DNA of 24,063 bases from JAAYHC01 sp964483175 (lineage in GTDB: Bacteria > Bacillota > UBA5301), in assembly GCA_964483175.1 (NCBI GenBank), contig CAZAAT010000034.1, positions 1 to 24,063 of the forward strand, in the 5' to 3' direction. Below are positions 1-7,083 of this stretch, in pieces. The notes under the pieces were generated by a model that saw nothing but the letters and a program-made list of their open reading frames with translations, ran no database searches and was not told the DNA's origin. Each line of letters opens with the position of its first letter. The first letter of the stretch is position 1. The translations under genes were made by a program, and so were the position numbers.

Positions 1-410
1 AAGGCCAGGTGATTTTGGGTCGGGCCTTGCACCACAAGGGCATTTATCCGCCGATTGACGTCTTGCCATCGTTGTCACGTCTGAAGGATAAGGGTATTGG
101 CGAAGGGAAAACGCGCGAAGATCATGCTGACACCATGAACCAACTATATGCGGCCTATGCCAGAGGAAAAGAGGCCGCGGAGTTGGCAGGTATTTTAGGT
201 GAGTCGGCGTTGAGCGAAATAGATCGGATTATGGCCAAATTCGCTCAGGAGTTTGAGGTCCGCTACATTCAGCAGGGGATTGATCATAACCGCTCTATAG
301 AGGAGACCCTCAATATTGGGTGGGAGCTTCTGGCCCTCTTGCCACGCGAAGAACTCAAGCGGGTACATGACGAGTATATCGACAAGTATCTGCCCGCTAG
401 CGTATCTTAG
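1..410 (+). CDS. atpB: V/A-type ATP synthase subunit B, C-terminal part (partial)
   Basis: This is the 3' end of the non-catalytic nucleotide-binding subunit of a V/A-type rotary ATPase, which alternates with subunit A in the cytoplasmic hexamer and couples ATP turnover to H+ or Na+ movement. The frame is open from base 3 (residues GQVILGR) and the gene starts outside the window. The motif KGIYPPIDVLPSLSRL is the family signature near the C-terminal third. The helical tail that follows, with GIDHNRSIEETLNIGWELL and an ending at DKYLP, is also typical of subunit B. About 135 of roughly 460 residues are present. Subunit D follows after 12 bases, as in bacterial V/A-ATPase operons. The family call is secure; the ion and the direction of the pump cannot be read from this fragment. 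Confidence 0.95.
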   Translation, partial: GQVILGRALHHKGIYPPIDVLPSLSRLKDKGIGEGKTREDHADTMNQLYAAYARGKEAAELAGILGESALSEIDRIMAKFAQEFEVRYIQQGIDHNRSIEETLNIGWELLALLPREELKRVHDEYIDKYLPASVS

Positions 411-422
411 GAGAGATCGAGC

Positions 423-1061
423 ATGCAGCAGACAGTAAATGCCACCCGAATGCAGCTGACGACGTTTCGTCGTCGGTTGAAAATTGCGGAGCGCGGTCAT
501 AAACTACTCAAAGATAAGCAGGATGAAATGGTCAAATCATTTTTGGAATTGGCCAGAGAATGTCAGCGACTGCGGAGCCAGCTCCAAAGGCAATTGGCGG
601 AGGCATCACGTTACCAGCAGTTGGCCGCATTAACTGCTGGGCAAGAGACCATGCAGCAGGCTTTAATGCTATCTAATAATCAGGTGAGCGTCAGCTATAG
701 TCCTAGTTCGATTTTGGGCGTTAGTGTACCCCAGCTCGAGGTCGAAGGTAGCGCTGCCAAGGCTAGTTTTCCGTATGGTTTTGCTGAAACTTCTGGCAAC
801 CTTGACCAGAGCTTGACCCGGTTAGCTCAGGCTTTTCCGCTATTAGTAAAGCTGGCTGCCACTGAGAAAGCTGTTGACCTGTTGGCTGATGAGTTGGAAC
901 GTACCAGGCGTCGGGTTAATGCGCTTGAACATATTTTGATTCCGCGCCTGCAACAAAATGTTAAGTTTATTGAAATGAAATTAGATGAGATGGAGCGGAG
1001 CAACATTGTCCGCTTAATGAAGATCAACGAGCAACGCGAGAAAAGTCAAGCCACTCAATAG
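423..1061 (+). CDS. atpD: V/A-type ATP synthase subunit D
   Basis: Subunit D is the central-shaft subunit of the V/A-ATPase, a long antiparallel coiled coil that rotates inside the A3B3 hexamer. The protein has 212 residues, normal for the family. The N-terminal part (residues 1-75) shows the diagnostic pattern NATRMQLTTFRRRLKIAERGHKLLKDK, a basic helix preceding the coiled coil. The C-terminal helix (about 150-205) carries RRRVNALEHILIPRL, followed by FIEMKLDEMER, which is highly conserved in the family. The start ATG lies 12 bases after the subunit B stop and is preceded by an AGGAGA-type ribosome binding site. It looks like the last gene of the operon, because a tRNA gene begins 57 bases downstream. 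Confidence 0.95.
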   Translation: MQQTVNATRMQLTTFRRRLKIAERGHKLLKDKQDEMVKSFLELARECQRLRSQLQRQLAEASRYQQLAALTAGQETMQQALMLSNNQVSVSYSPSSILGVSVPQLEVEGSAAKASFPYGFAETSGNLDQSLTRLAQAFPLLVKLAATEKAVDLLADELERTRRRVNALEHILIPRLQQNVKFIEMKLDEMERSNIVRLMKINEQREKSQATQ

Positions 1062-1062
1062 C

Positions 1063-1093
1063 TTGGCAATTGATTTCTTGGTGTGGATATACT
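1063..1093 (+). promoter_or_regulatory. Candidate sigma-A promoter for tRNA-Ala and SCIFF
   Basis: TTGGCA (1063-1068) and TATACT (1088-1093) are separated by 19 bases. They lie just after the subunit D stop and 25 bases upstream of the tRNA-Ala gene. The spacing is slightly long, so this is a moderate candidate. No other promoter-like pair is visible before the tRNA. Confidence 0.4.
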
Positions 1094-1118
1094 AAAATTA
1101 AATAAGCAAATAGGAGAT

Positions 1119-1194
1119 GGGCCTGTAGCTTAGCTGGGAGAGCGCTGCGTTCGCAACGCAGAGGTCGAGGGTTCGAATCCCTTCAGGTCCACCA
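1119..1194 (+). tRNA. tRNA-Ala (anticodon CGC)
   Basis: A 76-base cloverleaf with an encoded CCA end. The acceptor stem GGGCCTG pairs with CAGGTCC and includes the G3-U70 wobble that is the alanine identity element. The anticodon stem CTGCG/CGCAG encloses loop TTCGCAA, with anticodon CGC at 1152-1154 reading GCG. The T-arm GGTTCGAATCC is standard. The SCIFF reading frame starts only 26 bases after the CCA end. Confidence 0.95.
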
Positions 1195-1220
1195 ATTACT
1201 CATCGGAGGAGGCACTAGCT

Positions 1221-1361
1221 TTGGCTAAACACATTTCTACCCTGATCAAAGGAAATCTTTGCGATACCAAAGGCACTGGATGCGGCGAGTGTGACAATTC
1301 TTGCCAGTCAGCCTGCAAGACATCTTGTACCGTCGGCAATCAGGAGTGCGAACGCAACTAA
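1221..1361 (+). CDS. SCIFF ranthipeptide precursor (six cysteines in forty-five)
   Basis: A 46-residue peptide starting at TTG, with a strong GGAGGAGG ribosome binding site 8 bases upstream. It carries the family core SCQSACKTSCTVGNQ with conserved cysteines at residues 21, 24, 28, 32, 36 and 43. SCIFF peptides are near-universal in Clostridia. They are modified by a partner radical-SAM SPASM enzyme that makes thioether links from cysteine sulfur to backbone or side-chain carbons; the biological role is not settled. The partner enzyme starts 91 bases downstream. A seventh cysteine at residue 14 lies in the N-terminal region, outside the conserved block. There is no room for an independent promoter between the tRNA-Ala and this gene, so read-through from the tRNA promoter is likely. 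The gene is easily missed because of its size and TTG start. Confidence 0.95.
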   Translation: MAKHISTLIKGNLCDTKGTGCGECDNSCQSACKTSCTVGNQECERN

Positions 1362-1403
1362 ACCGCAAGGCAACAGCCGTTTTAGGGGGGGACATGGGCA
1401 GCC

Positions 1404-1431
1404 GCACGGCCTGTTCGTGCTCTCTTTTTTT
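1404..1431 (+). terminator. Terminator-like hairpin between SCIFF peptide and maturase
   Basis: GCACG (1404-1408) pairs with CGTGC (1416-1420) around a 7-base loop and is followed by TCTC and seven Ts. The stem is short, so termination is probably partial. It sits between the precursor gene and the enzyme gene, where it could keep the peptide more abundant than its maturase. Confidence 0.55.
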
Positions 1432-1452
1432 ATGGGGAGGATTTATTAACTG

Positions 1453-2825
1453 ATGACCACACCATACTGGAAACCGCAGATTCACAAGTTCACGCTTGGC
1501 ACCAAAAAATATCTACTTGATGTTAATAGCTCGAGCCTGCACNNNNNNNNNNAGATGAATTAGCCTGGCATCTGGCCGATCATCTTGGTGATGCTACCCC
1601 ACCCTCTACCGACTTGCCTGACTTACGGAGCTTTTCTCCGCAGCAGGTAGCTGAGGGCTGGCAAGAACTGCAGGACCTAGTGAGCCAAGGTTACCTGTGG
1701 ACCGAGGTCACTGAGCCCCCGGCTGCCAACCAAGACAAGTGGCTCAAGTCGATTTGTCTCAATGTCGCCCATGACTGTAACTTACGGTGCAAATATTGCT
1801 TTGCTTCAACCGGTCATTTCGGCGGCGCTAGAGGCCTGATGCCGTTTGAGGTCGGTAGAGAAAGTATCGACTTATTACTAGCTTCATCTGGTTCACGCCA
1901 CAATCTAGCCATCGATTTTTTTGGTGGTGAACCTCTATTAAACTGGGATGTGACCCGCCAGTTAATTGAGTATGCCGAGTCGGCGGTTCGAGGAGCGGGG
2001 AAAAGACTAAAAATGACCCTCACTACTAATGCAACCGGTCTGACCCCGGAAATTGGGGATTATCTTAATGCCCATCGAGTGAATGTAGTCTTAAGTTTAG
2101 ACGGACGCCCGGAGGTTCATGATGCTATGCGCGCAACCGGTACGGAGGGCGGATATTTACAAGTTCAAGAAAATATTTCGCGCTTTTTGGAGCAAGAGCC
2201 CCCGGGAGGCTATTACGTCCGTGGAACCTTTACCCGCCAAAATCTGGACTTCAGTCGGGATGTCCTCCATTTGGCCGACCTAGGTTACCGGGAAATCTCC
2301 TTGGAGCCGGTGGTCACGAAAAACAAAGCTTTGGCGCTGACAGAGGATGACTTACCTACTTTGCTGGTCGAATATGAAAGGTTGGCTGAGGCCATCATCG
2401 AGCTGCGTAGAAACGGTCGGGCAATCAACTACTATCACTTTAATCTAGGAACATTCCATGCCCCCTGTATGGAACGGAGAATCCGTGGGTGTGGTGCCGG
2501 GCAAGAATATGTAGCGATCACACCCGATGGCGAGATCTATCCGTGCCATCAATTTGTGGGTGAAGAGCGTTTTCGACTAGGTTCGGTCTTCACCGGTATT
2601 GAGCACCCCGAGATTCAAGAGTTGTTTGCGGGGGTAAATATCATGACCAAGCCTGAATGCAAAAGTTGCTGGGCGAGATTTTATTGTAGCGGAGGCTGTT
2701 ATGCAAATTCTTATGCTTTTAGCGGCGATATTGCCGGCAATTACTCTATCGGTTGTGAACTGCAGAAAAAGCGGATCGAGTGTGCGCTCGCTGTGGCGAC
2801 GGAGGGTTTAGGCGGTGAAAACTAA
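1453..2825 (+). CDS. SCIFF radical-SAM maturase (SPASM domain), broken by an N gap
   Basis: Thioether-forming radical-SAM enzyme acting on the SCIFF peptide. The N-terminal RiPP-recognition part begins at ATG 1453 (MTTPYWKPQIHKF, then LLDVNSSSLH), preceded by GGGGAGG 12 bases upstream. It is interrupted by ten Ns at 1543-1552 and resumes as DELAWHLADHLG in a different frame, continuing to the stop at 2825. The radical-SAM cluster motif CNLRCKYC (CxxxCxxC) lies at 1776-1799. The SPASM region has the cysteines of CMERRIRGCGAG and PCHQF, then CKSCWARFYCSGGC and a final C, which bind auxiliary iron-sulfur clusters. The frame change is best explained by a wrong gap length, not a real frameshift, because family members read DVNS(x)nHVVDE here. 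The DUF89 gene overlaps the 3' end by 11 bases, which suggests translational coupling. Confidence 0.92.
1543..1552. other. Assembly gap (10 Ns)
   Basis: Ten Ns lie inside the SCIFF maturase coding region. The upstream frame ends with CAC (His) at 1542 and the downstream frame begins with GAT at 1554. The ten Ns plus the A at 1553 make 11 bases, so the two frames do not join. A real gap length of 2 modulo 3 (for example 5) would restore one reading frame. Confidence 0.95.
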
Positions 2826-3687
2826 ACCTGAATGTGTGCCGTGCTATCTCAAGCAGGTATTGTCTATCGCCCGCGAAGTCACATCTCAGGAAGAAAAACA
2901 GTTAGCAGCTTTAGACGCTGCTTGTCGAATAATCCCTTCGCTTAATCACGAAGCTAGTCCCTCCGAAAACGCGACCTTAGCTTTATGGGAGGCCCAGAAG
3001 GTTCTGGGCGAGAGCGATCCGTTCAAAGCGAAAAAGCAGGAGATCAATGCGGAACTGCTGAAAGTTTTGCCCGATTACGAACGACAAGTAAGCTCTGCTA
3101 CCGATCCTCTATATACTGCTTTGCTTTTTTCTGTCGCCGGCAACATTATTGATCTTGGTATTTTACCTGAATATGACCTAGAGCAGACGATGGCAGAAGT
3201 CCTTGCGGTCGAGTTTGCAATTAATGACTATGTTGAATTTACGAATGATCTAAAAAATGCCTGTAAAATCGTTGTTTTAGGCGATAATGCCGGAGAAATA
3301 GTTTTTGATCGCTTACTGGTAAGTGAGTTGGCTAAGCACGCACCAGTCACTTATGTAGTTAAGGGTGTTCCGATTCTGAATGATGCGACGATGGATGATG
3401 CTCGTCAGGTTGGGATGGCTGAGATCGCCGCCGTGATCACTAATGGCTCCGGATATTTGGGGACGGTGTTGGAGAATGTGAGCGCCGAGCTCAAAGGAGA
3501 ATTGAGGTCAGCAGATCTGATCATTTCAAAAGGGCAGGCTAATTTTGAGACCCTCGATCAGTTGGCTGCTCCGATCTATTTCGTCTTGCGGGCCAAGTGT
3601 CTGTGCGTAGCCGAAGAGTTAAAGGTGGACGAAGGTGCGATGGTACTGAAAAAATCAGACTGTTTTGCACCGATCGCACAAGTATAG
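2815..3687 (+). CDS. DUF89 (ARMT1-like) metal-dependent phosphatase
   Basis: A 290-residue protein of the DUF89 family, which comprises metal-dependent phosphatases proposed to act in metabolite damage control on sugar phosphates or similar compounds. Visible family signatures are the N-terminal CVPC pair (residues 8-11), the metal-site motif LGDNAGEIVFDRLL (about 156-169), PILNDATMDDA (about 186-196) and ISKGQANFETL (about 238-248). The CxxC-bearing N-terminus marks the prokaryotic subfamily. It starts at GTG inside the last codons of the SCIFF maturase (11-base overlap) and is followed 12 bases later by recD2. The substrate is unknown. The tight overlap suggests co-expression with the SCIFF enzyme but does not prove a shared pathway. 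The family call is strong, the function is general only. Confidence 0.9.
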   Translation: MKTKPECVPCYLKQVLSIAREVTSQEEKQLAALDAACRIIPSLNHEASPSENATLALWEAQKVLGESDPFKAKKQEINAELLKVLPDYERQVSSATDPLYTALLFSVAGNIIDLGILPEYDLEQTMAEVLAVEFAINDYVEFTNDLKNACKIVVLGDNAGEIVFDRLLVSELAKHAPVTYVVKGVPILNDATMDDARQVGMAEIAAVITNGSGYLGTVLENVSAELKGELRSADLIISKGQANFETLDQLAAPIYFVLRAKCLCVAEELKVDEGAMVLKKSDCFAPIAQV

Positions 3688-3699
3688 GGAGGTTTCAGT

Positions 3700-5937
3700 T
3701 TGGCTGAGGAGCTTACCGGCCTGATTACCAGAGTGAGTTTTCATAACCCGGATAACGGCTTTACCGTCTTGCGCGTGGAAAATGCAGAAGAGGGAGAGTT
3801 TATCGCTGTTGGCAACCTTCCGGAGGTCTCAGAAGGTAACACTTATACCTTTGTTGGCGACTGGACTGACCACCCGCGCTTTGGTCCTCAATTCAAATTC
3901 ACCCAGGCCAAACTCCAATTACCGAATACGGAGACAGAGATTATCAATTATTTGGCATCCGGGTTATTCCCGGGAATTGGTCCATCTACTGCTAAGAGTT
4001 TGGTTAGCGCTTTTGGTGATCAGACCCTGACTGTGATTCAAGACCAGCCGGAGCGCCTCTTGGAGGTTCCCGGTATTGGCCCGGTTAAGGCTAAGGCGAT
4101 TACTCAAGCCTATGCTGAGCAGGTGGCAGGGGAGAAGGCCTTTTTGTTTCTCTATGGACTGGGGCTCTCAAGCGGTCTGGTTTCCAAATTGTACAGCTAC
4201 TATGGGGAAGGGGTTCAAGAGGTAATTACGCGTAATCCGTACCAGGCTGCTGAAGAGGTTGAGGGAATCGGGTTTAAAACCGCTGACCGGATTGCAGCCA
4301 CCTTGGGTCTGCCCCTAGATGCGCCGGCCCGGCTACGTATGGGGCTTTTGTACACTTTGCAGCGGGCTTCCGAAGATGGCCATGTCTTCTTGGCTGAGCA
4401 AGCGCTCTTAGATGGGGCAGCTAAGTTGTTGGAGCTAGATGCCAACGGATTAGAGCCGATTCTTAACGAACTCTGCCAGGAACAGGTGATAGTTCGTGAG
4501 TATGATGATTCTTCGGGTGGGGTCTGCTACCTTCCACCCCTTTATTATGCCGAGCGGGGTAGCGCCGGTAGGTTGGTATCGTTACTTTTTAACACCGCCG
4601 AACCGATCGAGCTTGACCACCAGCAAATTATCGGCAGCTTTGAGGCCGAACTTGGTTTCCAGTTGGCATCGGAACAGATTGAGGCCATTGTAGCCACTCT
4701 TTCTCAACCGGTTCTGGTCATTACCGGAGGACCTGGTACCGGTAAAACTACCATTATTCGCGGAATTATTCAGCTATTGGAGGGGTCTGGGCATCGACTG
4801 GCTCTGGCTGCCCCGACTGGACGGGCGAGCAAGCGCATGGAGGAGACTTGCTATCGTGAGGCCAAGACGATTCATCGGTTGCTCGAATATGCCTATACCG
4901 AGGCTGAGGGCATGGTTTTTGGACGTAACGAGGATAATCCGTTAGATATTGATGCGCTGATTGTCGATGAGGCTTCGATGATCGATCTGCCCTTATTCTA
5001 CAGTCTGTTGCGCGCCTTAGCCCCAGGCACCCGTTTGGTGTTAGTGGGTGATGAAGACCAGTTGCCTTCGGTCGGTCCGGGGAACGTCTTGCGCGACCTC
5101 ATCGCTTCAGCTGTGGTCCCAGTGGTCAGGCTCAGTAAGATCTTTCGCCAGGGTGAAACCAGTCAGATCGTGGTCAACGCTCACCGGATCAATAGAGGGC
5201 AACTCCCGGTGCTGAATCAGAAAGAAGGCGATTTTTTTCATCTGGTGGAGACTGATCCAGCGAAGGTCCTCCAACTGATCTTGGATTTGGTGACTGACCG
5301 ATTGCCCAAAACCTATCAGCTCGATCCCAGCCAAGACATTCAGGTCTTGGCACCGATGCGTCGAGGTCTGATCGGGGTGGATAATCTGAATACGGTTTTG
5401 CGCGATGCCATAAATCCAATGAGCCCCCTGAAGTCTGAGGTTACCTTGGGTGCTCGTACCTTCCGCTATCTTGATAAGGTTATGCAAACCAAAAATAATT
5501 ACCAGAAGAATGTTTTTAACGGCGATATCGGTCAAATTACCGGGATTAATCCGGATACCGGGGAAATAATAGTGACCTTTACCGATGCTGATGAACGCGA
5601 AGTCGTCTATGCCCGATCGGAAGCCGAAGAGCTGACTTTGGCCTACTGTATCAGCGTACACAAGAGCCAAGGTAGCGAGTATCCGGTGATTATCTTTCCG
5701 CTGTTGACTCAGCACTATATCATGTTACAACGTAATCTGCTTTACACCGGCATTACCCGGGGCAAAAAGCTGGTTGTGCTCATCGGCCCGATTAAAGCCC
5801 TGCAGATTGCCGTGAAAAACAACCAGATCCAAGGGCGTAATTCCAGGCTAGGCCATCTTTTAAGTGCAAAAGTGGCCAAATGGTCTTTGGTGGCGCAAGA
5901 ATCCGGTAACATTCAGCAGGTAATTACCAGCTATTAA
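3700..5937 (+). CDS. recD2: RecD2-type ATP-dependent 5'-3' DNA helicase
   Basis: A 745-residue superfamily 1B helicase of the RecD2 group, which unwinds DNA 5' to 3' without RecBC and functions in DNA repair and replication-fork maintenance. The TTG start is preceded by GGGAGG at 7 bases. Domains in order: an N-terminal OB-like region (about 1-75), helix-hairpin-helix repeats (FPGIGPSTAKSL, VPGIGPVKAKAI, VEGIGFKTADRIA, about 90-205), Walker A TGGPGTGKTT at 342-351 (K349), Walker B with D423-E424 in IVDEASMID, the SH3-like insert near KVMQTKNNYQKNVFNGDIG, and the C-terminal motifs VHKSQGSEYPVI and YTGITRGKK. The length is normal for RecD2. It may be co-transcribed with the SCIFF/DUF89 genes upstream. 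A long hairpin follows directly and could end the transcript. Confidence 0.95.
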   Translation: MAEELTGLITRVSFHNPDNGFTVLRVENAEEGEFIAVGNLPEVSEGNTYTFVGDWTDHPRFGPQFKFTQAKLQLPNTETEIINYLASGLFPGIGPSTAKSLVSAFGDQTLTVIQDQPERLLEVPGIGPVKAKAITQAYAEQVAGEKAFLFLYGLGLSSGLVSKLYSYYGEGVQEVITRNPYQAAEEVEGIGFKTADRIAATLGLPLDAPARLRMGLLYTLQRASEDGHVFLAEQALLDGAAKLLELDANGLEPILNELCQEQVIVREYDDSSGGVCYLPPLYYAERGSAGRLVSLLFNTAEPIELDHQQIIGSFEAELGFQLASEQIEAIVATLSQPVLVITGGPGTGKTTIIRGIIQLLEGSGHRLALAAPTGRASKRMEETCYREAKTIHRLLEYAYTEAEGMVFGRNEDNPLDIDALIVDEASMIDLPLFYSLLRALAPGTRLVLVGDEDQLPSVGPGNVLRDLIASAVVPVVRLSKIFRQGETSQIVVNAHRINRGQLPVLNQKEGDFFHLVETDPAKVLQLILDLVTDRLPKTYQLDPSQDIQVLAPMRRGLIGVDNLNTVLRDAINPMSPLKSEVTLGARTFRYLDKVMQTKNNYQKNVFNGDIGQITGINPDTGEIIVTFTDADEREVVYARSEAEELTLAYCISVHKSQGSEYPVIIFPLLTQHYIMLQRNLLYTGITRGKKLVVLIGPIKALQIAVKNNQIQGRNSRLGHLLSAKVAKWSLVAQESGNIQQVITSY

Positions 5938-5970
5938 GCGCGAACTACAAAAGTGGACAATTTTCCAAAC

Positions 5971-6023
5971 CTACCTCCCAAGCATACGGTATCGAGAGAG
6001 TCATGCTAGGGAGGTAGATTTTT
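5971..6023 (+). promoter_or_regulatory. Long hairpin with T tract that buries the next ribosome binding site
   Basis: A 15-base inverted repeat (5971-5985 with 6003-6017, one A-A mismatch, 17-base loop) is followed by five Ts that run up to the GTG start at 6024. It has the shape of an intrinsic terminator for recD2. The GGGAGG ribosome binding site of the next gene (6009-6014) lies entirely inside its 3' arm, so a closed hairpin would hide it. Confidence 0.7.
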
Positions 6024-7022
6024 GTGAGACGAAAATTGATTAGTATCTTGCTCCTACTGGCCTTGCTGGTTGGCTTGGTCGGATCGGCCACAGCCGCGGA
6101 GCTAACCAAGGTGCGGGTGGCGGAGGTAGTTCGGTCTGTTTTTTATGCCCCGTTTTATGCGGCGATGACCCAAGGCCTCTTTGCCGAAGAGGGCATCGAG
6201 GTCTTGATGGACGTTTCGTGGGGCGCTGATAAAGGTGCGGCAGCCCTTCTCTCCGGCGCTGTGGATGTAGGCTTTTTTGGCCCGGAGGCGGGGATCTATG
6301 TCTACGCCCAAGGGCGCAGAAACCATTTTGTGGTCTTTGCCGAACTAACTGCGTGTGACGGATCGTTCCTCGTCGGCCGCGAATTCGAACCTGACTTTTC
6401 TTGGGCAAATCTCAAAGGCAAGACGGTGATCGGGGGCAGACCCGGGGGTGTGCCGGAGATGACCCTCGAATGGCTTATTAGGCAGAGCGGCTTGGATCCG
6501 TTCAAAGATTTAACTCTTATTCGCAATCTGGCTTTTACCGCGACCGCAGGTGCGTTTCAGTCTGGAATCGGTGACTATGTGGCCCTCTTTGAGCCTACCG
6601 CTTCGATGCTTGAAAAAGAAGGTGTTGGTTACGTCGTAGCCTCCCTGGGTGCCGATGCCGGGCCTCAAGCTTACACCGCTTTTCACGCCAGCAAAGACTT
6701 TATCGCTAAAAATCCGGATTTAATTCAACGCTTTACCAACGCTGTTTACCGAGGCCAGATTTGGGTCTACAGCCATACCCCAGAAGAAATCACCGAGGCG
6801 ATTATCGAGTTTTTCCCAGACATGGACTATGAGCTGATCTTAAAATCGGTAGCGCGCTACCAAGCAATTGATGCCTGGCAGAAGACGCCTATCCTAAGCG
6901 AAGAGGCCTTTAATAAGCTCCAAGATGTCATGATTGAAGCTGGAGAACTGGACCAACGTACTCCCTTTACTGAACTGGTTGATAACTCCTTTGCCGAAGA
7001 AGCCGTGCGGATAATTCAATAA
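6024..7022 (+). CDS. NitT/TauT-type ABC transporter substrate-binding protein
   Basis: A 332-residue extracytoplasmic solute receptor of the NMT1/THI5-like (SsuA/TauA) superfamily that would deliver a small organic ligand to the ABC permease encoded downstream. It starts at GTG with GGGAGG 9 bases upstream. Residues 1-25 form a signal peptide (RRK, then a leucine-rich core, then SATAA). The mature part opens with VRVAEVVRSVFYAPFYAA and QGLFAEEGIEV, the family entry motif. LLSGAVDVGFFGPEA and LKGKTVIGGRPGGVPEM are also characteristic. There is no lipobox cysteine, which is unusual for a Gram-positive binding protein; it may be held by an uncleaved signal or released. Ligands in this family include sulfonates, nitrate and pyrimidine precursors, and the sequence does not decide between them. 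Confidence 0.88.
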   Translation: MRRKLISILLLLALLVGLVGSATAAELTKVRVAEVVRSVFYAPFYAAMTQGLFAEEGIEVLMDVSWGADKGAAALLSGAVDVGFFGPEAGIYVYAQGRRNHFVVFAELTACDGSFLVGREFEPDFSWANLKGKTVIGGRPGGVPEMTLEWLIRQSGLDPFKDLTLIRNLAFTATAGAFQSGIGDYVALFEPTASMLEKEGVGYVVASLGADAGPQAYTAFHASKDFIAKNPDLIQRFTNAVYRGQIWVYSHTPEEITEAIIEFFPDMDYELILKSVARYQAIDAWQKTPILSEEAFNKLQDVMIEAGELDQRTPFTELVDNSFAEEAVRIIQ

Positions 7023-7037
7023 CAACTATGAGAAACG

Positions 7038-7062
7038 AGGCGGGGTCGACATAGCCCCGCCT
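7038..7062 (+). other. GC-rich intergenic mRNA hairpin
   Basis: AGGCGGGG (7038-7045) pairs with CCCCGCCT (7055-7062) around a 9-base loop, between the binding-protein and ATPase genes. There is no T tract, so it is more likely an RNA-stabilising or processing element than a terminator. Such hairpins often let the binding protein be made in excess over the membrane components. Confidence 0.6.
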
Positions 7063-7083
7063 GCCAACAAAGGAGGAGACCCT

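Noticed and set aside
5107..5715. A 202-residue open frame on the minus strand inside recD2
   Set aside because: It lies antisense to the conserved helicase core, has no binding site or family motif, and is explained by codon bias of the sense gene.
5938..6023. TPP riboswitch before the NMT1/THI5-like binding protein
   Set aside because: The region is only 86 bases, lacks the conserved CTGAGA-type core, and is filled by a single hairpin.
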